Assembly: GCA_037178675.1 (NCBI GenBank)
Contig: JAYMGJ010000406.1
Location: 1-64,000, forward strand
Reading direction: 5' to 3'
DNA length: 64,000 nucleotides
Source: Scleroderma bovista
Taxonomy: Eukaryota; Basidiomycota; Agaricomycetes; Boletales; Sclerodermataceae
The notes under the pieces were generated by a model, which did no database searches, had not been told where the DNA came from, and saw only the letters and a list, made by a program, of their open reading frames with translations. Of this stretch, positions 33,382 to 44,349 are shown piece by piece. The position numbers were made by a program, and so were the translations under genes. Numbering within the stretch: position 1 is the stretch's first letter; each line of letters starts with the position of its first letter.

Positions 33382-36300
33382 TCAACGCACGGGCGGCATC
33401 GCAAGCCTGGCAAACTCCGTTGCCATGCCCGCTGGCATGGCTTGTATGTACGGTGCGAGAATCTGATTATGTCTGCGCAAATACAAATGGAACGCGTCAC
33501 TGGCCCAGCGGCCCTTGACTTTCATGACTTCGAAGGGGACCCCCCTCAGGAGGTATTCGAGAGTCGCGCCTATCCTGATCCCATGGCCTTGTACAGCATG
33601 GTAGCCAGCTGCCCTAGCCGTATTCTTAAGGGTCTTAATGAAGGTGGATTTCGTTAGGGGTTTGTGCCAGTCACCATCCTTGTATGCAAAGAGTGGTCCA
33701 TTGGTTGGCGGGTTGTTGATGGCCAAGTGGGCGTCAAGCGCTGCCTGTGGGTCTGTTGGGCCGTTCTGTGCAGCCCATTGAACCTCTTCTCCTGATAGGC
33801 TTGACTTTGTGCGAGGGAGAGAGAAAACTGTAGTTTTAAGATTATTCCGGTCTGTCTCTACCCGGATTCCCGCGGGTGTGATGTTCTCTGCCGGGTTGAA
33901 TGAGTCGCGTCGGCGAACTGTGAATTCACCAACCCTGGCGGCGGTATAAAAAAGGGTGGTGAGGCAAGCGTAGAACGCTGTGTCTAAAGGGCTGTTGGTG
34001 AGGCGTGAGTGGATGGCTGCGATGATTTCGACAGTGATCGGCTGCCGAAGGTCTTGCTTTGTGGAGGGGGGCACGAGCTTGATGGCCCCTTTCAGGATTG
34101 CGGTGATGTGGTCCTCGTGGAGGGACCAGGGCAAGCCGTTCAGAGTGTGCCATGCCCGAATGCCATAGACATATCCTTGAATCGTTTGCCCTGAATAATA
34201 GCCAGCTAGTGATGAAATAAAACGGGAGATGAGCGCCGAGTTGGCTGGCGCTCTTTCTCGCTCAGGGATGTCATGGCTGTCACAGAAAACGTGGAAAACT
34301 AACAGGCCGGCACCATAAGATGACTTGGTTGAGTCTGCCCAGGCATGCAGGGTTACCGCTCGAACTTTGTCTCTTGCTGCTGCAGGGATTTGGGGGCCAT
34401 GCATCATGATGGAATTGGGGTGGGGAAGCCACAGGGTGATGCGGTCTCGGGCCGAACAATGAGGGCGCAGGTCGGATGGTTTAGGTGTTAGATTGGGGGG
34501 ATAAGCAGTAGGGTTGGTCACATTGGCGGCTGGTGGCTGGGGAGCTGGCTGGTCAAAGTTGATTCTGGATGCCGAGAGGGAGGTGTTTGGTGTCATCGTA
34601 GTCGCAAATGAAACATTTGATGTCGGGGGGGATGGGAAACCAGGGGAGCGATGCACGGGAGGTGGGGTAGAGGCCACGGGAGGGGCCGTCGGCTGGATTG
34701 TGTCCGCTAGGAACATATTTTGCAAAGACACGACGCGGGGGGACCGCAGTGCAGCGTGAATCCGTTTGAAAGTTGTGTTGGTAGGTTTGTTCCTGCTGCA
34801 TCCTGCCCGCCATGCTTCGATGACCCCTTGATTGTCTCCATAAACCGTAAGCGGTGTGGTGGAGCTGTCGAGTATTAGCAGCGTGCGGATTAGGAATTCA
34901 AAACCGACGCTTTCTGCCCACCCGATATCCCGGCTGTCTGAATCCCAGCCTGGGAGCAGATGCCAGGCCCACCATCTGCCTGTGATTGTGATCGCGATGT
35001 CAAAGGAGGTACAGGCATCGGAGAAAGCGTTCAAGTCGAGGGATGTGGGAGCGTGAGGGATGGGGAGGTGGGTGGGGTTTTCCAGTGCGTGGAGCCACCA
35101 GCCCAGGTCTTTTGTAGTTTCGCGTGGCTGTGTGCGTGGCATAAAGGGCCTGTCACCAAACATCCCTAACATGGCCTGCAGGGACATGAGGTACGCGCTG
35201 CCCTCAGGGATTACTAAAGCTGCGTGAGACAGCTTGCCATACAACTTCTCCACATCGCTGAGTGGATGGCACGGTGATTGTAGCCACTGGTGGATTGCAG
35301 TGGTGTACTTCTGCCATTTGTGTTCTGTTAGGCAAACCGTCTTACGCTGTAAATCCCATTCGAACCCCAAGTAGACTGGTTTGGAGGAGAAGGGGGTGTC
35401 TTTAGATGCTTCCCAAGGGATCCCCAGCTGGTAAGAGATCGAATTGATGTCGCTAAAATTGTAGGCATACTGGTCATCATCTGAGTCCGCTGCTGGCTCC
35501 TCAGGACGGGGGAAGTCTCTCAGTGGCCTGGAACAATCCTCAGCAAACTCTTCGTGAGTCCCGTCTGCAAGTTCACGTCCTTTGAACCATATCCTGCATC
35601 TTTCATGGGTCCGTCCCCCATTCTGTGTGATTATATCAGCGGTATGGGTTCGCCAAGAGTTGTAGGCTCTGATTGAGGTCCTGGGCAGACGGAAGAAGAG
35701 GTGGTCGTCCACCCATGCAATGATAGGGCCGATCCCCTGGGCACACATTATGTCTAAGCCTGCATCACATAGTTCACCATATACGCCAGCTGAAGGGCCA
35801 TAACCAAAGCATAATGCTGTATCTACCACAAAAGTGGGTGGGTCGTCATCAATACGAACTACTAAACTTGACCACTGGGAGGGATGGAGGGGTATGGTCC
35901 GATATGCTTCAGCTACATTGCGGGTTGCTCCTTGTGTGCCCAGGGGGAGCGAGGCGATGAGGGTACATGTTGTCACGAAAGTTCCCCACGCACAGGGGAA
36001 GAGGTGAGAGTCCACCAGGGTGTTTATTGTGGGTGAATCTTGTGGTGTGGGGTTGCGAGGATATGAGAGATTCTGAATGAGACAAAATTTCCCAGGTTTC
36101 CCGGGCTTGGGGATTATGGATAACGGAGAGGATTGGAAAGGGCCTATTAGGCTCTCGAGTGCGGTCGGAGAGAATGGGCCAATGTAGCGCCCTTTGGTGA
36201 ACTCCGCCTCGATTATGCTTCGGAAAGCGGAGTAATTTAAAACAATGGATGGGTGGTTAGGGGGGGTGAAGGTAGTAGCTATTGCTGGGGCGCGAACAAA

Positions 36301-37080
36301 GAAGCCATTAGTTAAAGAGAGTGGGATATGTGCATATAGGCCAATTAAATTGTGTAAGGTAACGAAATGCTTCCAAGCCTCTGGATGGTATGGTATTTGC
36401 ACTCTACTGCGAAGCCGGGTTGCGAGCTGGTTGTGCGGATGGGCAGTTATTGGCCCCGTGTTGGGAGCTCCCACATCCCGCACATTTGTGCCTGTGGTTT
36501 CTGCTGCGGCAACCTCCTGGTCGCTGGAAATCCCAGCATAGGGTTTTTCCATCTGCGTTGACGAGTCCGCCCTGTTGGTTCCAGGAGCTGACTGTGCTGG
36601 CCGATTTGTCCCACAATTCGCGAGCCTTGCAAGGGAGTTCGTGATCTTTGCGACTGAGACAGATGGGGCATGGTGGCCTGGCTTGGGCACGAAATCGCCG
36701 TGATCTCTTGGGTGACCTCGAGTTGTTCTTCCTTGATCGGGAGCGGCTACGGTTGTGAGGGGAGGTCCTCCGGAAACGTCCTTTTCGGCGCGACTCCTCA
36801 GGGGAGAGGTCACCGCGTGAGAGGGAGCGTGACCGTTGACGCCTGTTGGGGCGGCGGTCATTTGTCCTGCCTCTGTCATACTGGGGCTGGGTGCCGCCTT
36901 TAGAGCTGTGTTCCAGGCTGTGCGTGTCATCCAGTGTGTTCGACATGAGGTCATGGTGATGCATTTTATTTCATTTTTAAATTCCGTTTGAATTTGTGGG
37001 GGGGCAACATTGCCATATGACGCAGGACGCAGAGTGGGAAACACATAATGCACGCAGGAAGAAGGAGAGGTGGAGGGCAA
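33382..37080 (-). CDS. reverse transcriptase-RNase H-tyrosine recombinase polyprotein
   Basis: An open frame of 1232 codons; its N-terminal part overlaps the Gag zinc-finger frame, so the true start is lower than 37080. The RT core has LIQNLSYPRN and the WVDD active-site box (IAWVDDHLFF, near 35720). An RNase H-like region follows (NAFSDACTSFDIAI, LTVYGDNQGVIEAW). The C-terminal recombinase has a first Arg in AARVGEF, HxxR in GHGIRIGAT, then GRW and a Tyr in HLYLRRH. That is the R-HxxR-Y set of tyrosine recombinases. Together they copy RNA into DNA and integrate a circular form by recombination (established for the DIRS order). All key residues appear present. Confidence 0.9.
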   Translation of the reverse strand: MPSTSPSSCVHYVFPTLRPASYGNVAPPQIQTEFKNEIKCITMTSCRTHWMTRTAWNTALKAAPSPSMTEAGQMTAAPTGVNGHAPSHAVTSPLRSRAEKDVSGGPPLTTVAAPDQGRTTRGHPRDHGDFVPKPGHHAPSVSVAKITNSLARLANCGTNRPAQSAPGTNRADSSTQMEKPYAGISSDQEVAAAETTGTNVRDVGAPNTGPITAHPHNQLATRLRSRVQIPYHPEAWKHFVTLHNLIGLYAHIPLSLTNGFFVRAPAIATTFTPPNHPSIVLNYSAFRSIIEAEFTKGRYIGPFSPTALESLIGPFQSSPLSIIPKPGKPGKFCLIQNLSYPRNPTPQDSPTINTLVDSHLFPCAWGTFVTTCTLIASLPLGTQGATRNVAEAYRTIPLHPSQWSSLVVRIDDDPPTFVVDTALCFGYGPSAGVYGELCDAGLDIMCAQGIGPIIAWVDDHLFFRLPRTSIRAYNSWRTHTADIITQNGGRTHERCRIWFKGRELADGTHEEFAEDCSRPLRDFPRPEEPAADSDDDQYAYNFSDINSISYQLGIPWEASKDTPFSSKPVYLGFEWDLQRKTVCLTEHKWQKYTTAIHQWLQSPCHPLSDVEKLYGKLSHAALVIPEGSAYLMSLQAMLGMFGDRPFMPRTQPRETTKDLGWWLHALENPTHLPIPHAPTSLDLNAFSDACTSFDIAITITGRWWAWHLLPGWDSDSRDIGWAESVGFEFLIRTLLILDSSTTPLTVYGDNQGVIEAWRAGCSRNKPTNTTFKRIHAALRSPRVVSLQNMFLADTIQPTAPPVASTPPPVHRSPGFPSPPTSNVSFATTMTPNTSLSASRINFDQPAPQPPAANVTNPTAYPPNLTPKPSDLRPHCSARDRITLWLPHPNSIMMHGPQIPAAARDKVRAVTLHAWADSTKSSYGAGLLVFHVFCDSHDIPERERAPANSALISRFISSLAGYYSGQTIQGYVYGIRAWHTLNGLPWSLHEDHITAILKGAIKLVPPSTKQDLRQPITVEIIAAIHSRLTNSPLDTAFYACLTTLFYTAARVGEFTVRRRDSFNPAENITPAGIRVETDRNNLKTTVFSLPRTKSSLSGEEVQWAAQNGPTDPQAALDAHLAINNPPTNGPLFAYKDGDWHKPLTKSTFIKTLKNTARAAGYHAVQGHGIRIGATLEYLLRGVPFEVMKVKGRWASDAFHLYLRRHNQILAPYIQAMPAGMATEFARLAMPPVR
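36404..36964 (-). CDS. Gag zinc-finger segment of the YR retrotransposon
   Basis: An Arg/Ser-rich region is followed by a Cys/His cluster (CPIC...HELPC) and then CAGCGSSQHGANNC, a CX2CX4HX4C zinc knuckle that binds nucleic acid. It overlaps the RT polyprotein in another frame. It probably belongs to the Gag protein encoded at 37253-38140 by splicing or frameshift; the joint could not be settled. Confidence 0.65.
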   Translation of the reverse strand: MHHHDLMSNTLDDTHSLEHSSKGGTQPQYDRGRTNDRRPNRRQRSRSLSRGDLSPEESRRKGRFRRTSPHNRSRSRSRKNNSRSPKRSRRFRAQARPPCPICLSRKDHELPCKARELWDKSASTVSSWNQQGGLVNADGKTLCWDFQRPGGCRSRNHRHKCAGCGSSQHGANNCPSAQPARNPASQ

Positions 37081-37252
37081 AGGCAGAGTGTATCGGAGAT
37101 GGCAAAAGCATCAAGAAAAAAGGGGGGGGAACCGGTGTCCGAAACACATGCACACACGCATGCCATGTGAGGCATCCACAGGGGAAGGGTGGGGAGAAAA
37201 GAGGGAGGGAGCGCTGTCAATGTCCAGTCTTAAATTAGGCGATTCAAAAAGC

Positions 37253-38140
37253 TCACCGTGCTACACCTCTTCCAACATCTTTCGAGTCTAGTTCACGAGC
37301 AATTGAGTTCATGAGGTTCTCGTTTATCGCTGCTATATTGAAGCGTTCCGCAGGGGAAGCATCGTGCCAGTTGGTTCTGACACGACTGGCATAATGTAGT
37401 AGGACCCTCTCTCCTTGGCTCTCTTCTTGCCAGAGCACATGAGTTTCTAGGTTATAAAAGAACCAGTTGAAGGAGTCGACTACTGGACCCGGCCACTTGG
37501 CCCGCTCAATATGGGTCAGAAAATTATTCTTTGCGAAGAGAAATTCAGAGAAAGTTAAGTTGTGGTCATACTTGGCAAACTTGGAGGCGGATATTGACAG
37601 GGTAGGGCGGAGAGACAGGCCGGTTCCTGTTTCCTGAGTTAGTGCTAGAGATTCTTTGGCGTCGTCCTGGCGTAGGACTCTCGCCGCTTCTGCTAGGCCT
37701 TCTAGCGTGAAATACCACAGTGGCACATATTTGAAAGCTTCGAGATGCTTGATGGCGTATTCGGAGGGGCACCGCTGGATGGAGGAGGCTACAGTCTTGT
37801 CTGGGTTGAACGTGAGGGCTTCTGCCTCCTTCGCCGCCGGTCGCTCCTCGGGCGCAGGTGGAAGGTGGGGAGGGGCTGGAAGAGGGTCCGGGGGGGGCCG
37901 CTGGTCTGGGCCCTGTCCCTGTTCTGGGGGAGGTTGACGTTGGTCTTCTTGTGGGCCGTGCCCGTTCTCACCTCCTTGGTTTTGTTGCTCTGGTTGCTGT
38001 CCTGCTCTCTCCATTCGTTGTTGCTCCCACTCCTGTTGAAGCGCTGCTGCTGCTTGGGCTGGGTTAAAGTCTGGGTTTTGTAGCAGTACTTGGAGCAGCC
38101 TGTAGAAGTCCGGCTGTATGGGATTGAGTGGCGCATCCAT
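37253..38140 (-). CDS. Gag-like protein of the YR retrotransposon
   Basis: 295 codons. A Gln/Pro-rich N-terminal half is followed by a structured region with AFKYVPLWYFTLEGL and ERAKWPGPVVDSFNWFFYNLE, ending in LLHYASRVRTNWH. Its place upstream of the RT and its composition fit ORF1 of fungal DIRS-order elements. The last codons run into a GTGAGC donor, consistent with a splice to the zinc-finger segment. Confidence 0.75.
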   Translation of the reverse strand: MDAPLNPIQPDFYRLLQVLLQNPDFNPAQAAAALQQEWEQQRMERAGQQPEQQNQGGENGHGPQEDQRQPPPEQGQGPDQRPPPDPLPAPPHLPPAPEERPAAKEAEALTFNPDKTVASSIQRCPSEYAIKHLEAFKYVPLWYFTLEGLAEAARVLRQDDAKESLALTQETGTGLSLRPTLSISASKFAKYDHNLTFSEFLFAKNNFLTHIERAKWPGPVVDSFNWFFYNLETHVLWQEESQGERVLLHYASRVRTNWHDASPAERFNIAAINENLMNSIARELDSKDVGRGVAR

Positions 38141-38223
38141 CTCGTGCGATCCTAAAGAGAGTAGAGAGTTGGACGGAAAGGAAAAAGGAAATAACGTCCT
38201 GACTGCGGTGCTCGAGGTGTGTC

Positions 38224-38373
38224 GAAAAAACGAGCGCTGAGTAGCGCAGGACTTACGAGCAGCCGGGGTGATGACGGGCGTCGAGAAAGAGAGACGACGC
38301 CCGCTCTGGCTCCTCCCGCGAAGACCATATTCTATCCCTACACTCGTGCCTCCTTACGTACTAGAATGTCAAT
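38224..38373 (-). repeat. YR retrotransposon split repeat A1
   Basis: About 150 bp, matching A2. It forms the right (5') end of the element, about 95 bp from the KDZ left terminus. Confidence 0.85.
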
Positions 38374-38468
38374 ATGCGTGGAAGCAACCTCACCTTAGCA
38401 ACCGGTGCTTTGTAAGAGGTGATATGGTATACGATAGTGTTCGTTTCTTGATTGACTGCTGGATACAT

Positions 38469-38968
38469 CACCTGTGACTCCCACGTATACTATACTAATT
38501 AGACTTGCTATCGCGTGCGGTGTGCCCCTCTAATACGTAGTAGATAGAACAAAATACAGCATCCTTCAATATCTCTTCAGTATGGGGGGTCCTTATCCTA
38601 CAATACCAGTCGTGCTCGGAGCCAATCCCCTCACACGTGATGTTGACAGGCACGTGTCCAGCTGTCAGTGGGGCGCTGCCGATGTCGGGCATTGCGCCCG
38701 CTGTCTCCTGCCATCGTGCTCGCTGTGTCCGACGATGAGCTCACGTTCCGCCCCAAATACTGCGATTCAGAACTCCGGGCTTTTTGCGCCTTGTGGGTTA
38801 TCACTAGTATGCTTATATTACGAGTACAACACTACATAAAACCTAGTTTAACTTTGCTGTACTTGTACAGATTACAAATCAATGTGCGTGACGGGACGGT
38901 ACTGCGCGGTCCGGCTGTCCGTGCGCTGTCACATGCTGACGTCAGCATTGCCCCGCCCATGCGTGCTC
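38469..38968 (+). repeat. KDZ left terminal inverted repeat
   Basis: Pairs with 50136-50635. Matching runs from CACCTGTGACTCCCA to CCCATGCGTGCTC with scattered single-base differences. Confidence 0.93.
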
Positions 38969-39164
38969 ACCGTGCTCGATAACGAACCAACGCTGTGCGC
39001 TCCGTCCTTCGCGTCCAGATATTTCATTGTATTGTTAGTCACCAATTCATCACCGATACATTGTGTGGTAGTAGTGAATAAGCCACCATAAACAGCTAAA
39101 ACTACTACAATTGTGTGCACTGCAATATGCACAAGGATACGATAAATGAATGTATTGCCTAGGT

Positions 39165-40998
39165 TTATTCCTCGTCGCCCAACTCCACATGCTCCGCACT
39201 CTTGGGTGCAGTCCTCCTAGCTCTTTTGGCAGGCCTTTCTGTTGTCGAAACCCTTTTTCCTTTGCGGATGCCAGAGTCAGAGCGTCTCTTTCGCGGGACC
39301 TTGATGACTTCGCCAGCTGCTTGACGAGCTTGGAGGTTGGCCTCGTGTGCTTGGAGCTCACTTGCTGAAAGTGCTTCCCATTTGCAAAATTTCGATTTCA
39401 GTGCGTCACAAATCTTCCGGAGCTCCAATACCATGCCTAGATGGCTTGGGCTGACAAACGGGATACCAGTGGGCCATCCAATGAGCCTCACACCCCATGC
39501 TCCGATGATAGAAGTCTCGTAGTTGCGATAATTCATCACAATGTCTTTTTTCCCTGTAATGGCAACTAAAACAAATGAGTTAAACCTAACAAATACTTGT
39601 TATAACATACTGAGACCCCAGGATACCATGCGTGTGATTTGCTTGCGTAGATTCGGTGGTGAGTCCCGTTCCACAAGGTCTGGACAACAGTCAGTGTAGA
39701 GTTAAAATTTACTGAGTGATCACATACTTTTTCCTTGGGCACAAGCCCACTGCTCGTATTGATGGCAGATATCTGCCAAGGGACGGTGAAGGTGGTCCTC
39801 CCAAAAGTCTTCCGAATCATCGGACGTGTACATAGTTCCCTGAGTCGTATCGTTCACGTGTCCACGGACAACGAACAGGGTGGCATAAATTCCAGTGCGG
39901 CTGCGCAGATTTTCTAGCTGTGTCATTCCAGAATAAATAAGTAAATATTGAAGGATAATAGAACAGGTGAATGCATACCTCGGTCTGAATTCTATCGACA
40001 GTCTTGAGCACGTCCCGTGCAGCGGCAGCATTGTTTGCGCGGACACCATGCGTCTGCATGTTCCTTGTATTCGAAAGCGCGGAGATATATTCTTGTTTTT
40101 TTTCCTCAGTTAGGTTCTGCATCTTCGGGTCTTCCGCGACCATTTTCTGGATCTTGATCAGGGAATGGCGCTCCCCAGCCTGAAGAGCTAGGGGGAGAGT
40201 TAATAGTTGTAAATATAGATGACAAAAACTTACCAGAGTTGACTTCCTGCGCCTTGGCGCTCACAAGCGCGTTGTATAGCTGTGACTTGCGTTTGGACCC
40301 ATAGTTTGTACCGCCAACAATGAGTGCCTTCACCCGTTTCGACTTGACACTGTGAGCGTCTGCAATCGCATCGGCCTTGATGGCTTGTTCAGCGATTAGG
40401 TCGGTGACCACCTTTTTAAGCTGCTGGGTAGCTTCTTGCCTTTGAAGCCTTGAGATTTGGCGTGAATGCTTCGCCACTTGAGTAAGGGGTCGGCAAGGCG
40501 AGCGGGGCTGGATAATGGGGCGTGAGGCGTTGCATCCAGCCCAGGTCGCTTGATTAGAGCCTCGAAGAGGGATATTCTCATCCTCGTTTGCGTGGCCAGT
40601 GCCCTCCAGGATTGACGGAGGCGTCACTGTGTGGTGATCAGCGTTCAAGCGACTGGATTGAAGTAGACCTCGCTCCTCCGTTGAATACGCAGGTGGACTC
40701 CGGTCCCCCAAGTCGAAAGTGCCTTCAAATGTCGAAGCTTGTTCTCCTGGGATGTCCCGGTCATCTGCGAGTGTAGGCAGTGGTAAAACGGGCCCTAAGA
40801 AAAGGTGTTATTTTCAACGCATTTGATTGAAGAATCATACGTACATGGATTGTACCCCACTCCTTGAGGGAGATGATCACCCCCATTGTTGTGGCCAATG
40901 TTGTTGAATGGTCCTCCAGAGAACGCTTCTCCTTGAGGGGTATAATCACCCCCAGTGTTGAGACCGCTGTTGCTGAACGGTCCAAAGATGTAGTCCAT
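39165..40998 (-). CDS. KDZ cargo gene 1, conserved protein of unknown function
   Basis: A multi-exon gene. The start at 40998 gives MDYIFGPFSNSGLNTGGDY with Gly/Asn-rich internal repeats. Later blocks read RQISRLQRQEATQQLKKVV, KSKRVKALIVGGTNYGSKRK, NTRNMQTHGVRANNAAAARD and MTQLENLRSRTGIYATLFV. The C-terminus is basic (KVPRKRRSDSGIRKGKR, RPAKRARRTAPK), resembling a nuclear localisation signal, and ends in acidic ELGDEE. Relatives of this protein are common in mushroom genomes, often beside KDZ elements, as far as I recall. The function is unknown; nuclear DNA binding or transposition support is inference. Exon edges were not fully resolved. Confidence 0.6.
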
Positions 40999-41422
40999 AA
41001 TGTCATGATACCAGACTGCTATGTTTCCGGTGAATCCTTTATGACATATGTAAAATTAGTGGCCATCAAACATTTATTTGAGAAGTATACGAACCATAGA
41101 CCTATCAATCATCGGGCGACATTCGGTATTGCGTTCGACAGTGGCTACATTCGATATTTTCCTACAGCTGTGTCATTCGATATTGCATTCGGCAGCATGC
41201 GATTTAAAGAGGCCGTCAGCTATGGGATAAGCCATCAAGGACATACCTTCGTGCCTTCAAAAAATTGTGAATGCAAGATGCATGGGATAAAAGAAAATTA
41301 GCCTCCTGTGATGACATGAGATCAAGGGATTGAGTGCTGAGCGCTGCCCCACGAAACATTAGTTTCGGCAGTTTTCGTGCAATTCGCTAGCTTGTACACT
41401 GGCATTAAATAGCATACACGAG

Positions 41423-42145
41423 TGTCAGAACCGTTTCCTCCGACGAACTCCGACGCAAGCGGAGTTAAGTGCGAAGGGTTGTCGACGACAGGTGGAGGAG
41501 ATGCGGAAGGGTTGTCGACGACAGGTGGAGGAGATGCGGAAGGGTTTGAGGACTTGGCTTCAGCGTATGTGCTGCGCCCTTGCGATACCTGCGTCCTCGT
41601 ATTTCGGAGGACTAAGGGACAGAGAGACGGAGGTCCGACGAAGGTCGGAGTTGCCAGAAGGCAGAGGAGACAGAGGAGGGCAGAGGAGAGTTCGCGGGAG
41701 GTATTCAAGCTGATATTCGAACTGAGGGACAATCCCCTCAGCGTGCGGAGTACTTATACTTTACATCGGGAATGTACAGTAACCGAGAAGCGGAGAGAAA
41801 CACAGCGGAGACGTAGGTAAGAGTCTGCGGATGACAAACAGATGAGTAACATACACGGAACGGAGATCAGTGATAAGCGTAACGGATCAAAAGGTTAACG
41901 GATCACAGCTATGAGTAATCATATCTAATCTAAAACGGGAACAAAGGAAACAGGAACAGAGACGGAACGGAAGCATACGATAACCGGAGGCATAGGCGCG
42001 GAACTATATACCAAAAGGAGACGGAGCGTCAATAGTCGGAGCGGAGATGGATACATAGCGTCGGAGGTGTGCGATTACGATCGGACTTGAGTTTACAACA
42101 GACTAGAGGCCTTGCGGAGTCACGAGGCGTCACGCGGTCGTGACA
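41423..42145 (+). mobile_element. solo LTR 1 (723 bp)
   Basis: Starts TGTCAGAACC and ends GTCGTGACA, with a 5 bp target duplication ACGAG at 41418-41422 and 42146-42150. The body is rich in CGGAG motifs and holds a 33 bp tandem duplication at 41473-41538. No internal retrotransposon genes are present, so it arose by recombination between two LTRs. Confidence 0.9.
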
Positions 42146-42984
42146 ACGAGGTACCTTCGAAGATGAATCCGATATCAGCCGGTAGTGCTTGATGACGGTG
42201 CATCTCGTCCCAAGGGATACCCTTGATATGAAGAAGAGAAGATCTAAAAACTAGGATCAGCTATCCAGTCAAGTACAAACTTACCCTCCACCAAGGCATA
42301 CATTGCGGTGACATGATGCGGTGGAGTCAGTGTTTTGTGGCGCACGGCTCGACTTCAAATTTCAAACTCCACTACAACTTGTCTTTCGCTTCACGACTAC
42401 TGCCGGTATTTTGGAGCAGGGGTGGGTTCGCCATCAAGTAGGTATTTGACACCTTAATATCTCTCTCATATGCAAATGACAGCCTCTACTCCCAGGTGCA
42501 ATGCTAGAATTTGTCATCGGTTCGACATGCGCCGGGGATTCCCTTCATCGACACACCACCTCAATAATAATACTCGTTCTCTGACTACGATTAGCTAGCA
42601 AAGCAGAAGCTCCAGCACCTGGGTAAGTATGTGAGTTCTTTGACATCAGCTTGCAAGTTTTGATCCTCCAACCGTTTGGAGCTCCATGGCTCATGGCTGC
42701 GACTCTTGCAAACCAAAGTCCAGTCGGTCTGCTAAACAGCGTGAGGCGACAAAACAATGGCTCGCAAAGCCAGGGTAAGTTCTTTTGACTATGACCTATC
42801 TTATGCTCACTTGACGGCCTCATCAGGGTGAAGGAAGATCAGCTCAAAAAGGCACGGCTCCGTTCAGCGTGGTAAGTCATTCCTGCCAACATGAAGCAAG
42901 TACTCATCCCTTTCATAAGAAATTGTGCCAAGTTCGCATTCTCCTTATCCCCGTTCCACCTACTAAACATCTACCAGGAAGAAA

Positions 42985-43820
42985 ATGGCCGCCTTTACAA
43001 TAAAACAAGAGCGTGGTGTTGATGTCGTGGACCTGACACGTTCACCTTTGTCATCAAGGTCTGCGACGTCTGGAGATGACAATGGTATGTTCACTTTCGT
43101 GACCAAACTCTGGTTCCTGATACATTCATAAATATTCTGTAGCCAACCGATTGATCGTGTTAAACCAGCAGAATGACGTCGACATCGACTTGACTTGTTC
43201 GCCTTCAAAATCTGCAAGCTTGTCGGATAACCAATCCCTGGATCTATCAACAATGGAATGTGGGTTCACTCGCTGTTTGTAGCTATGGACATCAATGTGC
43301 TGATAAATGCGCTTAGATAGCCGTCTTTCCAGCGGCGGGCGTTGTGGACTTAATGTCTTCACCTTCACCGCTGAACCATGGAACGTCTATAGATGAAGAC
43401 TCATTCCGTCCATCGCCTACACCAGATGTTGGAATCATGCGCTTTCCTGACAACCTGCCGTGCAATTGCAATGGACCAATGCTGGTCAGTATGCAACAGA
43501 CTATTGGGGAATGGGCGCGCTTATATAACCGGAAAGCCGAGAGACACTGGCTCCCTTATTACGAAGAAGCACTCCTGGCTGCATTTGATGCCCCAGGCCG
43601 TGTGGTGGATGAATTCTATGCTGATGTTACTTATCATGTGGAAGAAGGGCGTGCCATCTTGCAGTCAGTTGAGGAAATCATGCTGACACCGTGTCAGCGG
43701 TGCAGCGCCAGCTTGAAATATGATATCAGGCTACTTTATGATGTATTACTTTCGCTTCTTCCCGAGCTCAAGTTCTATGAAATCATGCTTGCACTGCGTG
43801 ATGATTCGTCATCCAAGTAG
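42985..43820 (+). CDS. KDZ cargo gene 2, protein with three SUMO-interaction-like motifs
   Basis: Exons 42985-43084, 43143-43259 and 43321-43820 give about 238 aa. The N-terminal half holds three spaced copies of an acidic-hydrophobic motif, VDVVDLTRSP, VDIDLTCSP and GVVDLMSSP. These match the SUMO-interaction consensus (V/I-V-D-L-T) as known from SUMO-targeted ligases. The C-terminal half is a compact Cys-containing domain (CNCNGPMLVSMQQTIGEWARL, LTPCQRCSASLKYDIRLLYD) that I do not recognise. The start at 42985 is chosen because upstream ATGs give frames that stop or do not join. A SUMO-binding role is inference. Confidence 0.6.
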
Positions 43821-44349
43821 AAAGTACATAGTTGACTACTGGTAAATAGTAACAAATGATGACTAGTAAAATTGATGTTGCAACAATGGTAGTGAAAGAC
43901 TAGTTGGAATGGTGAACGTTCTATATAATGCACTTAATAACGAACTGATGTTGACTGTTGCAAGTCGATAACGAATATAGCGGATTGATAGCGAACGTAG
44001 CGAAACTGATAACGAACATAACAAACCATGGCTGCTACGTATGGATTACAGGTTGATTGGATGTGCAATATGTTCCTGTCGAGTTGTAGACCGAGGATAA
44101 GTGAAAAACCGATGTATTGTAAGGAGGTTCAGTGGTATGTTGTAATATTGAGACTTGAGAGCACAATTCTTAGTTGCATATGAAGTATTGTATGGCACAT
44201 AGCATTCTCTATACATATAGCGAACCTCAATAACCGACTAATACACTCATCCATCCTGAGTATAGCATACATATAAAGCATTTATTCAGCATTCATTGGG
44301 AGCATGCAATGGACATCAAATTTTATAGAGATTGCGATACATGAGTATA
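43821..44349. other. AT-rich spacer inside the KDZ element
   Basis: Contains short imperfect phrases around GATAACGAAC/GATAGCGAAC (about 43965-44025). No gene recognised. Confidence 0.5.

Larger units (their letters stand above)
32666..38373 (-). mobile_element. Ngaro-type tyrosine-recombinase retrotransposon
   Basis: A 5.7 kb element read from right to left. The repeat order in that direction is A1 (38373-38224), coding region, B1 (33299-33131), A2 (33130-32981), B2 (32835-32666). This is the split direct repeat pattern typical of Ngaro/PAT-like elements of the DIRS order. B1 directly abuts A2. The internal proteins are Gag-like and RT-RNase H-tyrosine recombinase. No target-site duplication is apparent, as expected for recombinase-mediated insertion. 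The long open frames suggest a fairly recent insertion. Confidence 0.9.

Noticed and set aside
36245..36541. Forward frames across the RT polyprotein
   Set aside because: Shadows of the long reverse-strand frame that carries the RT, RNase H and recombinase motifs.
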